Part shown: positions 1 through 11,330 of the stretch, one piece after another
Position numbering within the stretch: position 1 is the first letter of the stretch
Layout: every line of letters starts with the position of its first letter
NCBI GenBank assembly: GCA_008933995.1
Contig: WARS01000043.1
Coordinates: 4,268,001 to 4,332,000, forward strand
Direction: 5' to 3'
Length of the DNA stretch: 64,000 bases
Source: Datnioides undecimradiatus
Taxonomy: Eukaryota > Chordata > Actinopteri > Lobotiformes > Datnioididae
The notes under the pieces: model-generated
Databases searched by the model: none
Seen by the model: only the letters and a program-made list of their open reading frames with translations
Told to the model about the DNA's origin: nothing
Made by a program: the position numbers and the translations under genes

Positions 1-1330
1 GGATGAGGGCAAATGATGGCAACAGTTTTGCGTGTGGTTACTATTAGATGTTGATGAGTGTTTCTATTGGCTGATTAAGCTCATCTGCATGGTAAAGGAT
101 GGACAAAGGTGAACTCTGACCTCCACTGGAGCAGCAAAACATGCAAAACATCCCTGAAGATGTTATTTTCCAATCACTATCTTCCAATATCGGGATATTT
201 AAGATTAAAGTGCAATGCCACATATGTCAACTCCAAAAAGGCTGATTTGTGTTTTTATTTGCCTCTTTCGAGGTCTGAAAATAGTAGTTTAAACTGAATT
301 TTACCCAGAAACGTACAGATCTCGCTTTAGTTTCATAGGAAAACTAACATATGCTAGATATATAAGATGACAAAGCTACAAAACCAAAGCCTAAACTTTG
401 TGGGGAGCTAATGTTAATCCCAGGAGCTTTGACCGTACACACTTCTTTATACGGTGGCCTGTTAAGACCTTTCTATCTGTACATGTATGTCTTCAGTCTC
501 TTGTGTATGTGTGGAACTCTCTTTCACTCTGTTGTGGTGCGTGCAAGTTTATGATTGGCTGCAGGTGAGTTTGGGTAATCGGCTGATTGGAGGATCGACT
601 GTGCAGGTTGTTCCCGGGAGTTGATTGGTTCCTGCAGCCAATCTGGCTCGGTCCACTTCCTGTGGGCTCTTCTTTCTCAGCTTCCAGCAGAAGATTTTCG
701 ATTTTAAATAAATCCAAAAGCAATTGCAGTCTCTTTATTACTTATTTTTACTCTTTGGAGTTGGAGTTACGTCAGTGTTTCCCCTTGGCCAGGTCACAAC
801 ATGGCCATTGGAAATAACTCAGTTTTAAATCACTTCCACACTGGCTTCATTATTCACTGTTGGTGCGCCTGGGCTCAGGTTTTGACCCCACAGTATGATC
901 ATTTCAACTAAAGATGGAAATCAATATGAAACAAACTCATCAATTACATGGAGCTGCAGATTACAGAATCTGCCAATAGTCAATACACGGGAGCTGACAC
1001 TTTACCAAAGATAATTACTGACGAATAAGCCGTGCTGTGTCCGTCCCCGAGGTGCTGTTGTGTTTTTATTGTGTGTAGACCTGCTGGAACAGAAGCTTTA
1101 TTAATTTGCATTCACAGCGACTGAGCTTGCATTATTAAACTGCTCACCGCGAAGTGCTGCCCTGTCGTTTTGGGTGGTTTTGTTCATAATAAAACCAAAT
1201 TGTTCAGCTGGGTCACCACATGCCACCCAGAGGCCTCGTTGAGATACCGACATCCGAGTTCTCAGAAAAACAACCCGATCCACGGCGAGGTGCTGTCCTC
1301 TCTCAGCCATCCTCTCTAAGCCTCTCTCAG
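1..1330. other. No gene recognised
   Basis: Unique-looking, moderately AT-rich DNA. Short ORFs occur on both strands but none has paired splice sites and a convincing protein. A block at 497-564 with AG and GTGAGT borders is open in two frames and is discussed among the rejected items. Confidence 0.5.
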
Positions 1331-1418
1331 CTCTCGTGCTTATTGTGGAAAATGAAGCACAGAGCCTCGAAGGAAACAGAAAACTCGTGTGGCTGGTTGC
1401 TGCTTTACAGTTAGACAG
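1331..1418 (+). other. Isolated candidate coding exon
   Basis: A pyrimidine-rich run ending cctctctcag precedes an 88-base block open in one frame (LVLIVENEAQSLEGNRK, then LVWLVAALQLD), followed by a gtatct donor. It would need one base from an earlier exon and gives two to the next, so it does not meet block A at the 4210 acceptor. It may belong to the same unknown gene as the blocks at 4.2-7.0 kb, or may be chance. Confidence 0.2.
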
Positions 1419-3640
1419 GTATCTGCAGAGCAAGTACAGTATGTATGTGCCCAACTTCATTGGGTTGGAGTTTGTTTTACTCTCTGAAACAACGTTTTTT
1501 AAAATCAATAACTCGACCTCAGCGACGCCGGCGATTGGGAATCAGAGTTAGGACTGATGTAGCAGCTGTACTACATCACCTCGTACGTCTGACGGCTCGC
1601 CATAGCCGAAGGGAAAGCTCCAGAAACAGAGACAAATGTGCTCACAGCCCCTTTGCAATGAGTCACTACACGCCCCTTCATTTCAATGCTGTCAGATGAT
1701 TTGTCCACTACACGGCCATTTTGAGCACGATTATGGGGTTGAAAGTAAACCTCTGGAGGTCTCTCACTCTATTTAATATCTGGGTTTAGGGTAAAAGCCT
1801 CTTCTCCCTGCACCAGAACCACTGCAGACATTTGTTTTACCACTGGAGGAAGTAACACTTGCAAATGCTTCCAAGCCTCGTGCCGCACTGAACAACAAGC
1901 TAATGTTGCCATGCAACATAAACATAGATTTGGGGTAATTGGGCTTAGGCAACAAAATCAGTTGAGGTGGTATTCTGTCTGATTGGAGCAGCTGCAATTT
2001 AAATCAACCCTTTTGGTGCTTTACATCCACGGCATCACAAGGAAAACAACCTGTAATGGTTTTGTAAGGGCAGGGTGGACTTTTCCTGAACTACTCTTTC
2101 TTTGTGGTCTTTGATTCTAAACTCCTCCTGCTTGTCTTGACCTGAACCTTCTCTGAGGTATTGTCAGCTGGAGTGAGGAAGCCCAAGCTGACACAGAAAC
2201 CACCTTTATTCATGTAATGCACTTCATATTTCATGTTCAGTGTTCAAAAATCCATTTTCCCCTCTCTGACATCTATGACTTTATTATTTCTGGGTCAAAC
2301 AGGCGAGCGCGGCGTTGCACATTGGTGCAATTTTACAATCAAATTCGGCGCACTGACATTGTAATTACAGTACAGTATTAGACATGTATCAGTACTGTAC
2401 TGTGCAGGACCATCTCAGTTAATATGTGTGTGTGTTTTTTCCCATTATCATCTGAATTTTTGTATTCGACCGCGCAGCCACAGCTCGTAATGAGGAGGAA
2501 ATGAATCAGGGTTAATAATGTTCCATGGAGGGAAAATGGGCTTTCTGCTGAAATGGGTTCAGTGTTGGGAGCGTGCCTGTATGATTGGCCGACAGATGCG
2601 GTGATGCATCGTGACGGAGGGGGCGAAGTGTCGGTTGAAATCAGAGGATACGGCGTCAACAGTGATCGAACTCTGTTTACATGCGATGGCTGAGCCTGCT
2701 GTACTCTTGTTAACCTGTTGTACCGTTGAAGACCACTCATAACTAACGAATTACATTTGAGAAGATCTTATTGTTTCAAACTGCAGTCCGCCTACGGTTT
2801 CTGATGTTTCTTTGGTAAATCGATGGGGAGCAGAAGTTAATTAAGCCCAAAAACATCTTCAGTCCCAAAATAGGTGCAGTGTAATGGTCCTTGAAGCCGA
2901 ATGGGGAGAGAAACAAACAAGGAAGAAACACATGCAGCCTTGTGTCGGTTCCAGTTCCCCTTTAACAGGCTGGCAGAAGGAAATGCAGGTGACTTACCTT
3001 TACTCATAAATCAGCTGTGTGCAGAATGATGTTTACTCGTGCAAAGTATTCCCCTCACTTCTGCAACAAAGAGCAGGATATTTCAAGCCGCCGGGCTCCA
3101 TTTCACAAACTTCCCAGGGACCTGTTCAAGAACTAAACGGACGACAAGGAGAGAACTCGTGCATGATTGTACTGATGTCTCTCTGGGAGAAAGCCACTCT
3201 CCATCTGCAAACATCCACAGATTCGAGAGGCGTTTGATAAACAACCAATCTTTTTCGCCCTTGTGTGTTGAGCGTGGGGTGTGGCGCGGGGGTGATGTTT
3301 ATTAGGAGTGTGTGAGGGGCGCGTAATTGGCTCCTTGTCTTGAAGTGAAAGAGAGGGTTTGGTAAAATCTAATGCTCTTGTGGGAGTCTCTGAATAGGCC
3401 CTTTTGTTGGAGCGATGACGAGTCATCTGTTATTGTGGGCTGCTCAAGAATCATCGTTCCTGCAGGGAGCTTCCACAGCATTCGCACTCGCGGGCTGGTG
3501 AGACGGGAGAAACCGATGATATCACTGCAGCTAATTATCCGTCCATCCGTGCAGGTCAGCGTCGTGGCAACTGCAGGATGTGCACGACAGGTCGAGGTGG
3601 AGCGAGCTGCCCGCTAAACGCAGGGTTGGCGGCTCAATTA
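1419..3640. other. No gene recognised; possible intron or intergenic DNA
   Basis: If the exon at 1331-1418 and the blocks from 4.2 kb belong to one gene, this would be intronic. The only structure I see is a perfect inverted repeat at 2367-2403. The reading frame at 3019-3237 is open but has a poor acceptor (gctgtgtgcag) and no clear donor. Confidence 0.45.
2367..2403. repeat. Perfect inverted repeat (11-base arms)
   Basis: ACAGTACAGTA (2367-2377) and its exact reverse complement TACTGTACTGT (2393-2403) flank a 15-base loop. Two more loop-side positions can pair (T-G, T-A). It would fold as a short hairpin. It is too short for a typical microRNA precursor. Confidence 0.6.
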
Positions 3641-3960
3641 GTAATAATAATAAATGATAATAGGTTTAATTGATATAGCATCGGCATGAGCTGCTTGGCA
3701 GAAGAAGGCAGTGTTGAGGAGATGTGTTGAGAGCCCGCTTGAAGGCTGTTAGGGACTACACCTGGTCTGGAGCTAGGTTGCGTTAGCATCCATAGACCTG
3801 AGGCGATGGGTGGAGGTGGGGTGGACAAGGAGGTCTCAGAGGTATGACAGAGGGAGGTTTGTCCATGAGGAGATGTATTCTGAAGTCAATCCGTTGTTTG
3901 ACTGGAAGCCAGTGGAGGCTGTGCAGGGTGTGGGCGAGTAGCCGGGCAGGTGAGTGTTGA
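3640..3960 (+). repeat. Degraded teleost interspersed repeat
   Basis: Begins with an AAT-rich stretch running into tttaattgatatagca and contains ggtttgtccatgaggag and tggaagccagtggaggctg. These are typical words of a repeat family common in fish genomes (the 'tatatagc... agccagtg' type). A relative lies at 27965-28430 (gagccactggagag) and a truncated one at 48690-48935. No ORF survives. The family name is not assigned. Confidence 0.45.
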
Positions 3961-4209
3961 AGTAACCGGAGTTAATTGATGGTTTTGAGTGGAATTAATG
4001 AAAAAATGCACCAAGTTTGAGTTAATTACAGCAGAAAAACACTATAGTAATGGCTTACAAGGGCGTTTTCTAATTGAAGACACGTTGTTTCCTCCTGGCA
4101 CAGCAGCAAATGTTCCTTGACTCAGTATAGATCTGCATCCCGGGGGTTGTTTGACTAATATTAAGCTCAAAAGTTATTTCTTTTAAATTATAACCCATCT
4201 CTGGCTAAG

Positions 4210-5493
4210 GGCTGTTGTTGCATCACGACAACCAACCGACCAAACAAAAGAGGAAAGCTAAGTTGTGGTTTGTCAAAAGAACTTCTAGGCCTACAGTGGA
4301 TTTTGCATTTCAAAGATCCAGGAGGAAGGAACTGTGCTACAATGCTTAATGTCAAACTGTATGTACACGTCACTGCTCTTTTGAGAGATCCCTCAGGTCC
4401 TTCAGAGCTGTCTTCAACAACAGGAACATGTTTCACTTTGTGGTTTGCCAGCGATAGCCTGTTTGAAGTGTGCTCCTGGTAAGTAAGTGCAAGTGGTTTA
4501 GGAAGCTCTTCTTCTGGCTTCCTGATCTCTTTACGTCTGCACGTCTTGATGCTTTGCTAAAGGGAATGATGGAAAATGTTTATGTTCAATATTGTGGTTT
4601 CATTTCTGAGGGACTTCACTAACAGAGGAAGATGAATGGGACACATACAAAGAGAACAGAAGAGTTCATTTATGGGATTTTCAACCGAAACAATGAGCTA
4701 AAAGAGACTAAAAACCTCTGTAAACAGTTAAATTTGGATTAGTGCATTGCATCATCTATTTTCAACTACTTCCCCATTATAAAACATCAAAAACACAGTG
4801 AATGGGTATGGATATAAACATTTCTTTTCTGCAAATGTGTAATTTCTGTTGGGTCAATAATAGAAAAGGCTAATGACTCCAATAGGGCACATTCATATTG
4901 TCAATTATGGCCCTAATGTCTTTGCCTCGCTGCTAATGATGAAAAACTGTCCCCTGTCCCTCATTGTTGCCGTCTCCTATGATTCATTAATTTATGTACA
5001 ACAGTGACAAGGCACATTAATCAACACTTGTGTGTTTTCTGTGTTGTGTTCATGATTCAATAAAACTTCTCACTGTTTTCTTTGGGGCCGCGTCGCGTTG
5101 GTGGTTCTCGCATCTGGCCGAAACGAGCACGAGCAGGCGGCCGCGGGTGGGACTGCATGTGCTCGCATTACGGTGCATGCAAGAAAGCAAAAGCTAGATG
5201 CTGTTTGCATAATAAATACGTTAGCATGTTAGCATGTTAGCACATTGCATGGTAAACATGAGGGACGATGTAAAGCAGGTTAGGATAGTGATGATGCAGG
5301 GCACAAATCCAGGTTCAGAGCACCTCTAGGTATAGATGTGGGTGTTGTAATGACTGACTCTAACCTGTACTGTGGATTCCCTCTTTCAGGTTTCACTGCA
5401 TCACACAGGCGTCTACCTTTCTACTGGACTCTAAGTCTCATTCATCATTAAGCACTGTTGTTTTGAGAGACGGTCTGCTCTTTTTCAGAGCTG
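4210..5493 (+). CDS. Unrecognised gene, two candidate exons upstream of C-E (A, B)
   Basis: Block A is open from about 4180 to 4481 and ends at a strong donor gtaagtaag. Its acceptor is uncertain: 4210 after ctctggctaag, or the AG before the TGG codon near 4300, are possible. It reads NVKLYVHVTALLRDPSG and ends EVCSW. Block B, 5390-5493, has acceptor ccctctttcag and donor gtaagtt. Only one of its frames is open, reading FHCITQASTFLLDSKSHSS then LRDGLLFFRA. That open frame is exactly the one set by A (TG + G = Trp). However, B ends in phase 1 while C (5964) is open only in phase 0, so A-B and C-E do not join directly. A missing small exon, a sequence error, or pseudogene decay would each explain this. 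Confidence 0.33.
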
Positions 5494-5963
5494 GTAAGTT
5501 GTTTTAAATCTGTGTTTTACACAGGCAGGACCTCCTGATTCGAATAATGATCATTCTCCCTGTAGTAGGACTACACTGTTATACAAAACCTGTTAAGGAT
5601 GACGGTCCACGATCTGTTCCAGACCCTTAAATGACAGATCTGATTTGCTCGGTCATTAAAAAAGAGGTCTTGTGGTTCTTTCGTTGACCTCTGTTTCTCG
5701 TGGTTGGAGAAACAGTTCACCCATCTGAGTTTTGTAGACGGGATTAAGAGTGGGATTCGATGGATGTGTCAATCACAGCTGAATGGCTGCAAAAGAAGCG
5801 TACAGTGACAGGAAGTGCCAATTTACTCTGACTGTCTGGCGCCAGACACCCCTACCGACAGCAAACACGTTAACGAAGCAGTTTTAGTCGCTTAAACGGA
5901 GTCCAACCTCATGACAGGCTGGAAAACGGTCATACAACACACCATATGCATTTTGTTCTGCAG

Positions 5964-6983
5964 GATCAGACGGAGCTCAAACTCGAGAAACACCATGTTC
6001 TGTCATTTCTGCTGTATGGCTGCGAGGATTTGCTGTGTGGGCTCACTCAGGCCTATGAAAGTCACAACACTGAAAAGAGAGGGGGCGGCGAACAGGTGGG
6101 GGTGAGAGCCGACACAAAAGAGGCCTCTGCGGAGGACTCGAGGAGCCAACTCCCCCTGCAGGTACGTGTTTTATTTCGAGTTTGGTTTGTTTATGTCTAA
6201 AACTCAGTCCTGACTGTGGCTGTCAGGATACCTGAATTCAAAAGAGAGAGATAAAAGAGTTATAGGCACACAAGATAGGATGATCAGCAGCCTGCACGCA
6301 GCGCTGGTTCATAAAAATGTCACTGAACACACCTCAACACGCTTTTAATCATGTCTAGAGACTCTTATTGTGAAAACTGAGACTTTTATTTTGAAGCCGC
6401 CACTTTCTGCTTCCTCCTCTCGTGCCTTCTGTCTGGCATCGCACCTGGTGCAGAAGTCGCTGAGGTGACCTCATCACTGGACTCCTTCTGCGCTTCATTC
6501 ATCACTAATCAACTGCTGTAGATGCACCTGGCTTCGAAAAACAAACACTTTGCTGTTAAAACTGTTGAATACAAAGTTGTTTTTCAGCCCTTTCTCAGGT
6601 ATATGTACTGTTGCTATAGTTACCTGTAATTAAAGATGCCTGCCACACTGGTGATGGGGCTTAAACTAGTGACCAGAACTATATTTATGTCCTTTTATAC
6701 GATTTTAACCGTCTCCTGTCAGACATTTCGAAAAGGAGCTCAGATGCTTCTGCGCCGACCTTATTATTGGTTTCCGTATGAATCATGTTGCAAATTAAGT
6801 GCTAAAGTAAATTTTCAAGTGCTCAGTTTGATGCAGGTCAGAGTAGTCATTGGCCAGATTGTCTCTGATCACTGAAATCCACTTCCCTTCCTGTTGCACC
6901 GGCTGCAGAAATCAAATGTTCAACCTCAATCTGTCTTTCCCACGATTAGAATATCCCACGCTGTTGAAGTGCCGCCGTCTTAA
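5964..6983 (+). CDS. Unrecognised gene, three in-phase 3' coding exons (C, D, E)
   Basis: Three splice-flanked open blocks join without breaking frame. C, 5964-6161 (66 codons), has acceptor ttttgttctgcag and donor gtacgt. D, 6723-6836 (38 codons), has acceptor gtctcctgtcag and donor gtcaga. E, 6909-6983, has a pyrimidine-rich acceptor ending ggctgcag, then 24 codons and a TAA stop. All junctions are phase 0. The translation looks protein-like: C begins DQTELKLEKHHVLSFLLYG and then becomes polar and Gly/Glu-rich; D has LLRRPYYWFPYESCCKLSAK; E ends SHAVEVPPS. I do not recognise the family, and no signal peptide, membrane segment or known motif is visible. It may be the C-terminus of a fast-evolving protein. 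Chance splice sites cannot be excluded without transcripts. Confidence 0.42.
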
Positions 6984-7175
6984 TATCGCATTGCTCAGAG
7001 AGTTTTTCATTTCTCATAGATTCTCCACAGACTCTAGGTTCACCGAGACACTGTCGCTGTGTCACGGTGGATCAGACATCTCATCTTCTGAAGGAAAACA
7101 CTGCGGGGACTGAGTCAAACTCAGACAGACGCAAGGGAGCAAAACAAACAAAAATAAACTGCTGTACAGGATGAG
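6984..7175 (+). other. Possible 3' UTR with poly(A) signal after the unrecognised gene
   Basis: The stop codon of exon E (6981-6983) is followed by ~170 bases without further splice-like structure, then AATAAA at 7153-7158. That spacing fits a short 3' UTR. It depends on exon E being real. Confidence 0.3.
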
Positions 7176-10100
7176 GCGGCGCGGATGACATGAAAGTCAG
7201 AACAGAAAGTTCTGCAGAAACTTCTCATATTCTGAGTCTGTTAGGAAGCTTTAATGTCATCTGCGGTTTTTATTCCGTAGCCTGTTTGCCTTCAGTGTGG
7301 CTCCTGATTTTAATGAGACGGAAGCCGATGGCGCAGATACCTTTTTTAAACGAACTCTGAACTTAACGTCCTGTTAGCGAACGCGCCCAGCTAAAGGATT
7401 TGCATGCATCATTTCTTGGAAAGCTTCTTGTTCAGTTGATTTTGAATCAATGAAGTGATGCACAATGGCTGCGCTAGCGCTAGTTAGCAGTTAGCAGTTA
7501 GCACCCTATTTTTTGCATATTTTCCAAACATGCACAATAAATCTATCTGTACCGTTTTCTGGTTGGTTAAGGGCTCTGAGCTTGGTTCATTTGTGATGTA
7601 TCTGCTCTTAGGAAGCAGACATTTCCTCCTGAAAAGCCTCAGAACATGAAAGACAAAGAAAGGAGTCGGGCTGCCTTACTGATATTTGGCATTTTCAGTA
7701 AAATATACTTACAGATTTCTATTTTCTCTATATTTTTAATCATATCCCACCACCCTGCTCACAGTACAAGTTGGATATATGTGCTATCATGGAAGCAGAC
7801 TGATTCAGATATATCCCAGACTGGTCTGTGCCTTTTATTCTGCCTCCCTGATTTTGTACGAGTCTAAGAAGCAGGAAGGAAATGAGTCCTCACCTGGTGC
7901 CTCTCCCAGAAGCAGGCTGCAGATTTTAGCAGCCGAATCAAAATGATAAAAGGCAATCAGACCTGGGATCAGGGCTCTGAGGAGGTGTCACGTTCGGTTT
8001 TTTTTTAAACTTCTTGATTGTAGGAAACCTTCCTCCGCTCCTCACGCGTGCCAGCGTGGAACCAAAGAGGCTGTCGCCGCTCGGCAGTCAATCTCAGTAG
8101 GATATGGGGCCACTGATGGTAAAAATAAAATGTTTGATCAGGGTTGACTCATTTTGGCTGATTCCCAGAAGAAGACAGAAATAGTCTGTTGGAAATAAGA
8201 CCTAACTTGCAAACTATAGAAACTTTTTAGGAGGTTTCATGGGGGTAGAAGCGTGAAAGCAACAAAGACTATGTGCATATTAAAGATATAAATGTGCACT
8301 CTCACAGGCTGCAACACTCCCACGGTATACGATTATATGAAAGGACAGCTTGTGAAAAGGTTTGCTATCTGCACGGTTAAAGTCAGCAGTTAAAGAAAGG
8401 ATTTCCATACACACCGCAGGGCAGGAAAAGGCTTTCAGCAGGGATAACAAATAACCAGTTACCCCATGATGCATTGCGGTGCCTTTGTCCCCAAGCCAGT
8501 TTAATTAAAATGATCAATCTGGAGCGCAGCGGAGGTTTGCCTCATGTTGTTTTAATGGAAGTGATTGATATTTAATGGCGGCCTGTGTGGGCTTGTGTCG
8601 TGCCACAGGTGTGTGACAGAAAGTTTTAAATGTCGAATTTCTGAACTTGCTTTGTCAATGTGACCTTGTGGCTGCACAGGAAGTAGACGAACGCAAAGGG
8701 ATGGGTTGTAGACGGTTGAGGCGGTGAAGAAACGGCTCAAACGTTTAATATGAAGGGTCAAAACCAAACAGGGCAAACATATCTGTGAGCAGGCAGAATC
8801 AAAGTCCATGAATTTGAGAATAAATATAAAATAAATCCAGAAGAACACAAATAAAGGAAGGAATTAGTGAAAAACAAGAGGAAGAAGCTCGTCAAAATAA
8901 AACAGGAAGTAACCAAAAAGGAGCACCAACCCATCACAGACTTCATCAGATGTTGTTTAGTTCCTAAACTGCCGACTTCAGTTGTTGTTTGCAGACACCT
9001 GAGCAGCCTAAACTCATAACTTAACTCATAAACCCTCAAATAGATCAGCAGTTGCATACTGACGGCAGCAGCAATGACTAAAATCCTCATCTTGGTCCTT
9101 GGTGAGGATCCAAAATCCTGTGGAAGTGAAGCACAAACAGCGGCGTGACAGAAGCGGCCAGCGCACTATGTTCCAGAAGGTGTTTGAATACATTAACACC
9201 TGCACGCTTGACATTTCGGAGCGCAGGCATCTGATGAAGAGCGCTCGCAGCATCACCTTGCAGACGCTGATCATATCGTACAGTCGGGCTCTGCTTTCTC
9301 TCCTCGCGGCGTTTGTCAGACCCATCTGACCGTGCAAAACATCCGGGGGAAAGAGCGTGCCAGAAACACGGCGTGCAGACACTAAACGGCCGCCATTTTA
9401 ACCTAATTATGCCTGAAAAGGAGGCGAGGGGTGTGACGGAAAACAGTGGACAAGGGTGAAAACAGATTGGGGGAGGCTGAACTCAGACTGGCAAATGGCA
9501 AAATGGCCAATTTCATCATGTTTAACCAAAACTGGAACATTTTAAACTTAAAAATCAAACTTGAATTAGATTTAAACTTTCTTTTTTCACGTAAACTTGA
9601 ATCTGACACATTTATTCTGTTAACTATCTGCCAATAGATGCTGCTGATTAACTGATTTAATTAATTTGTTTAATTTGGGTATGTTTTACATCTTTTAAAG
9701 TTGCATTAATGAGTTTTTTTTATGCAATTTTACATGGACTAGAGCTAAGATTGACAATGTGCTTTGTCCTAAAGGAAAAGACAATGAGACAAGAGAAATG
9801 AACAGAAAACACACAAAAAGAAGATAATTAGTAAACTCCATTTGATAATACAGGCAGTAAGACAGCTGAAAGCTAAACTGTTGTTACCGAGCTCAAGAAT
9901 GAACCGGGCATGCTAAAAGAAAACTTGCAGGTCTTTAGCTCATAAATCTGGTTCTAGGTACGTTGACTGTGTTGTTCAGTGCCTACGCGGCCCTGCAGGA
10001 AAATATAAAATTAACTTAAATAACTTGCAGCTAAAGACCAAAGAGAAAGTCGTTATTTTAGTGGGATCCAGAATCACCAGATGGGCAGAGTCACGGCTAA

Positions 10101-11300
10101 TGCTGCTGTTCTCTACAAGGGTATTTACTCAGGAAGCGCATAAACTAACTGACCTTAAAAACAACTTCGAAACTCAGCTGGAGAAACATCTGGTGGGGCC
10201 TAACGTTAATCAACCTGCAGCACCACAGATATTGTTGAAACACGTGCGTCGTAACGCCTTTTAAAGTAAAAATTCAGAGTGGTCAAGCAAGCTAGCTTGT
10301 TAGCAAAAGTGCTAACACCTGAAAACGCTTCACAAGTTGCACCAGTTGGTTGGGAATGAAGGTTTCTTATGCCCCCTAGTGGCCATTTCTGTATCGGTCA
10401 ATTAAATGCAGCTTTAAAATTCAAGTATTTATCTGTTTTTACTGCTAAAAGCTAAAATGGTTCAGTTAACCTGCAGAGGTTAGCTTTAACGGGGTTTTCT
10501 GAATAAACATTTGCATCACCACGTATTCACATGCACGTACACCAGGAAGCTGTGGCAGGACGTCCACAGAGACCAGACAAATACCGTCCGACAGACACAG
10601 AGGGAGGGGAGGCAGGAGTGCAGTCCTGTCAGATTCATTAGGAGCCTCGAGGTCAGCGGGGCTATCATCACACAGCCTTTATTTGATTTGGGCAGAAGGG
10701 TGAAATCTTGTTATACCTCCTAATGAGCAGAAGATGGTACGCAGAAGCCACAGAGATGGCGAAGGCCTGTCTGGCACCTTGTGCTGCTGACATTATTGTC
10801 CCTGCTCGGGCTTCAGTGGAAGGGACAAGGACGAGGTTTGGGGACGGAGGAAGCGTGCGGGGACACTGTCGCCCCACCGGCCTCGGAGGATGTGTCTTCC
10901 CCTCCCCTGCTTGTTTTCACCCGGTGAGACGACGGGCAGACAGCGAGTTCAGCCCGCTAATGAGGGCGAAGCTCGCTCACCGTGACTCTCGGGCTGCTCG
11001 TCACGAAGGTCGCTGTCATTACCAGAGCGTACGCTGAAATAAGCGAGAGGGATGTGGTGCTAAGGCAAATGAAAATGATTCGTCCTCACGCCGGAGGAGT
11101 ACAGCGTATCACACCAGCTTCGGGAGCTCGTCCAGATCTCCTTTTTAAATTATTTACACTCTGGCGGTTTGCACGCGACCTTGAAGTGTTTTCACATCTT
11201 TTAATACGGCGCTCTGAGACAGAGCATTTTAATGTTCTTTACAAATGAAAGGACTGAATAGCTGCCTTTGTCAGGGTTTCTAACATATGCCATTAGTGCT
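7176..11300. other. Gene-free stretch
   Basis: No exon with paired splice sites seen. Contains GCTAGC/GTTAGC clusters (7481-7503, 10288-10310) and a gccccctagtggcc word near 10370 that recurs in fish repeats. A run of small overlapping ORFs at 9026-9382 (both strands) has no conserved-looking sequence. Confidence 0.5.
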
Positions 11301-11306
11301 GAAGCG

Positions 11307-11330
11307 AAGAGAGAGAAAGAGAGAGAGAGA
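11307..11330. repeat. Short (GA)n simple repeat
   Basis: Purine run of GA dinucleotides with one AA interruption. Confidence 0.7.

Noticed and set aside
497-564. 68-base block bordered by ttcag and gtgagt
   Set aside because: Open in two frames, a Cys-rich unlikely translation, and no in-phase partner exon nearby.
3019-3237. Open block reading NDVYSCKVFPSLLQQ
   Set aside because: Protein-like for a stretch, but the acceptor lacks a pyrimidine tract and no donor fits.
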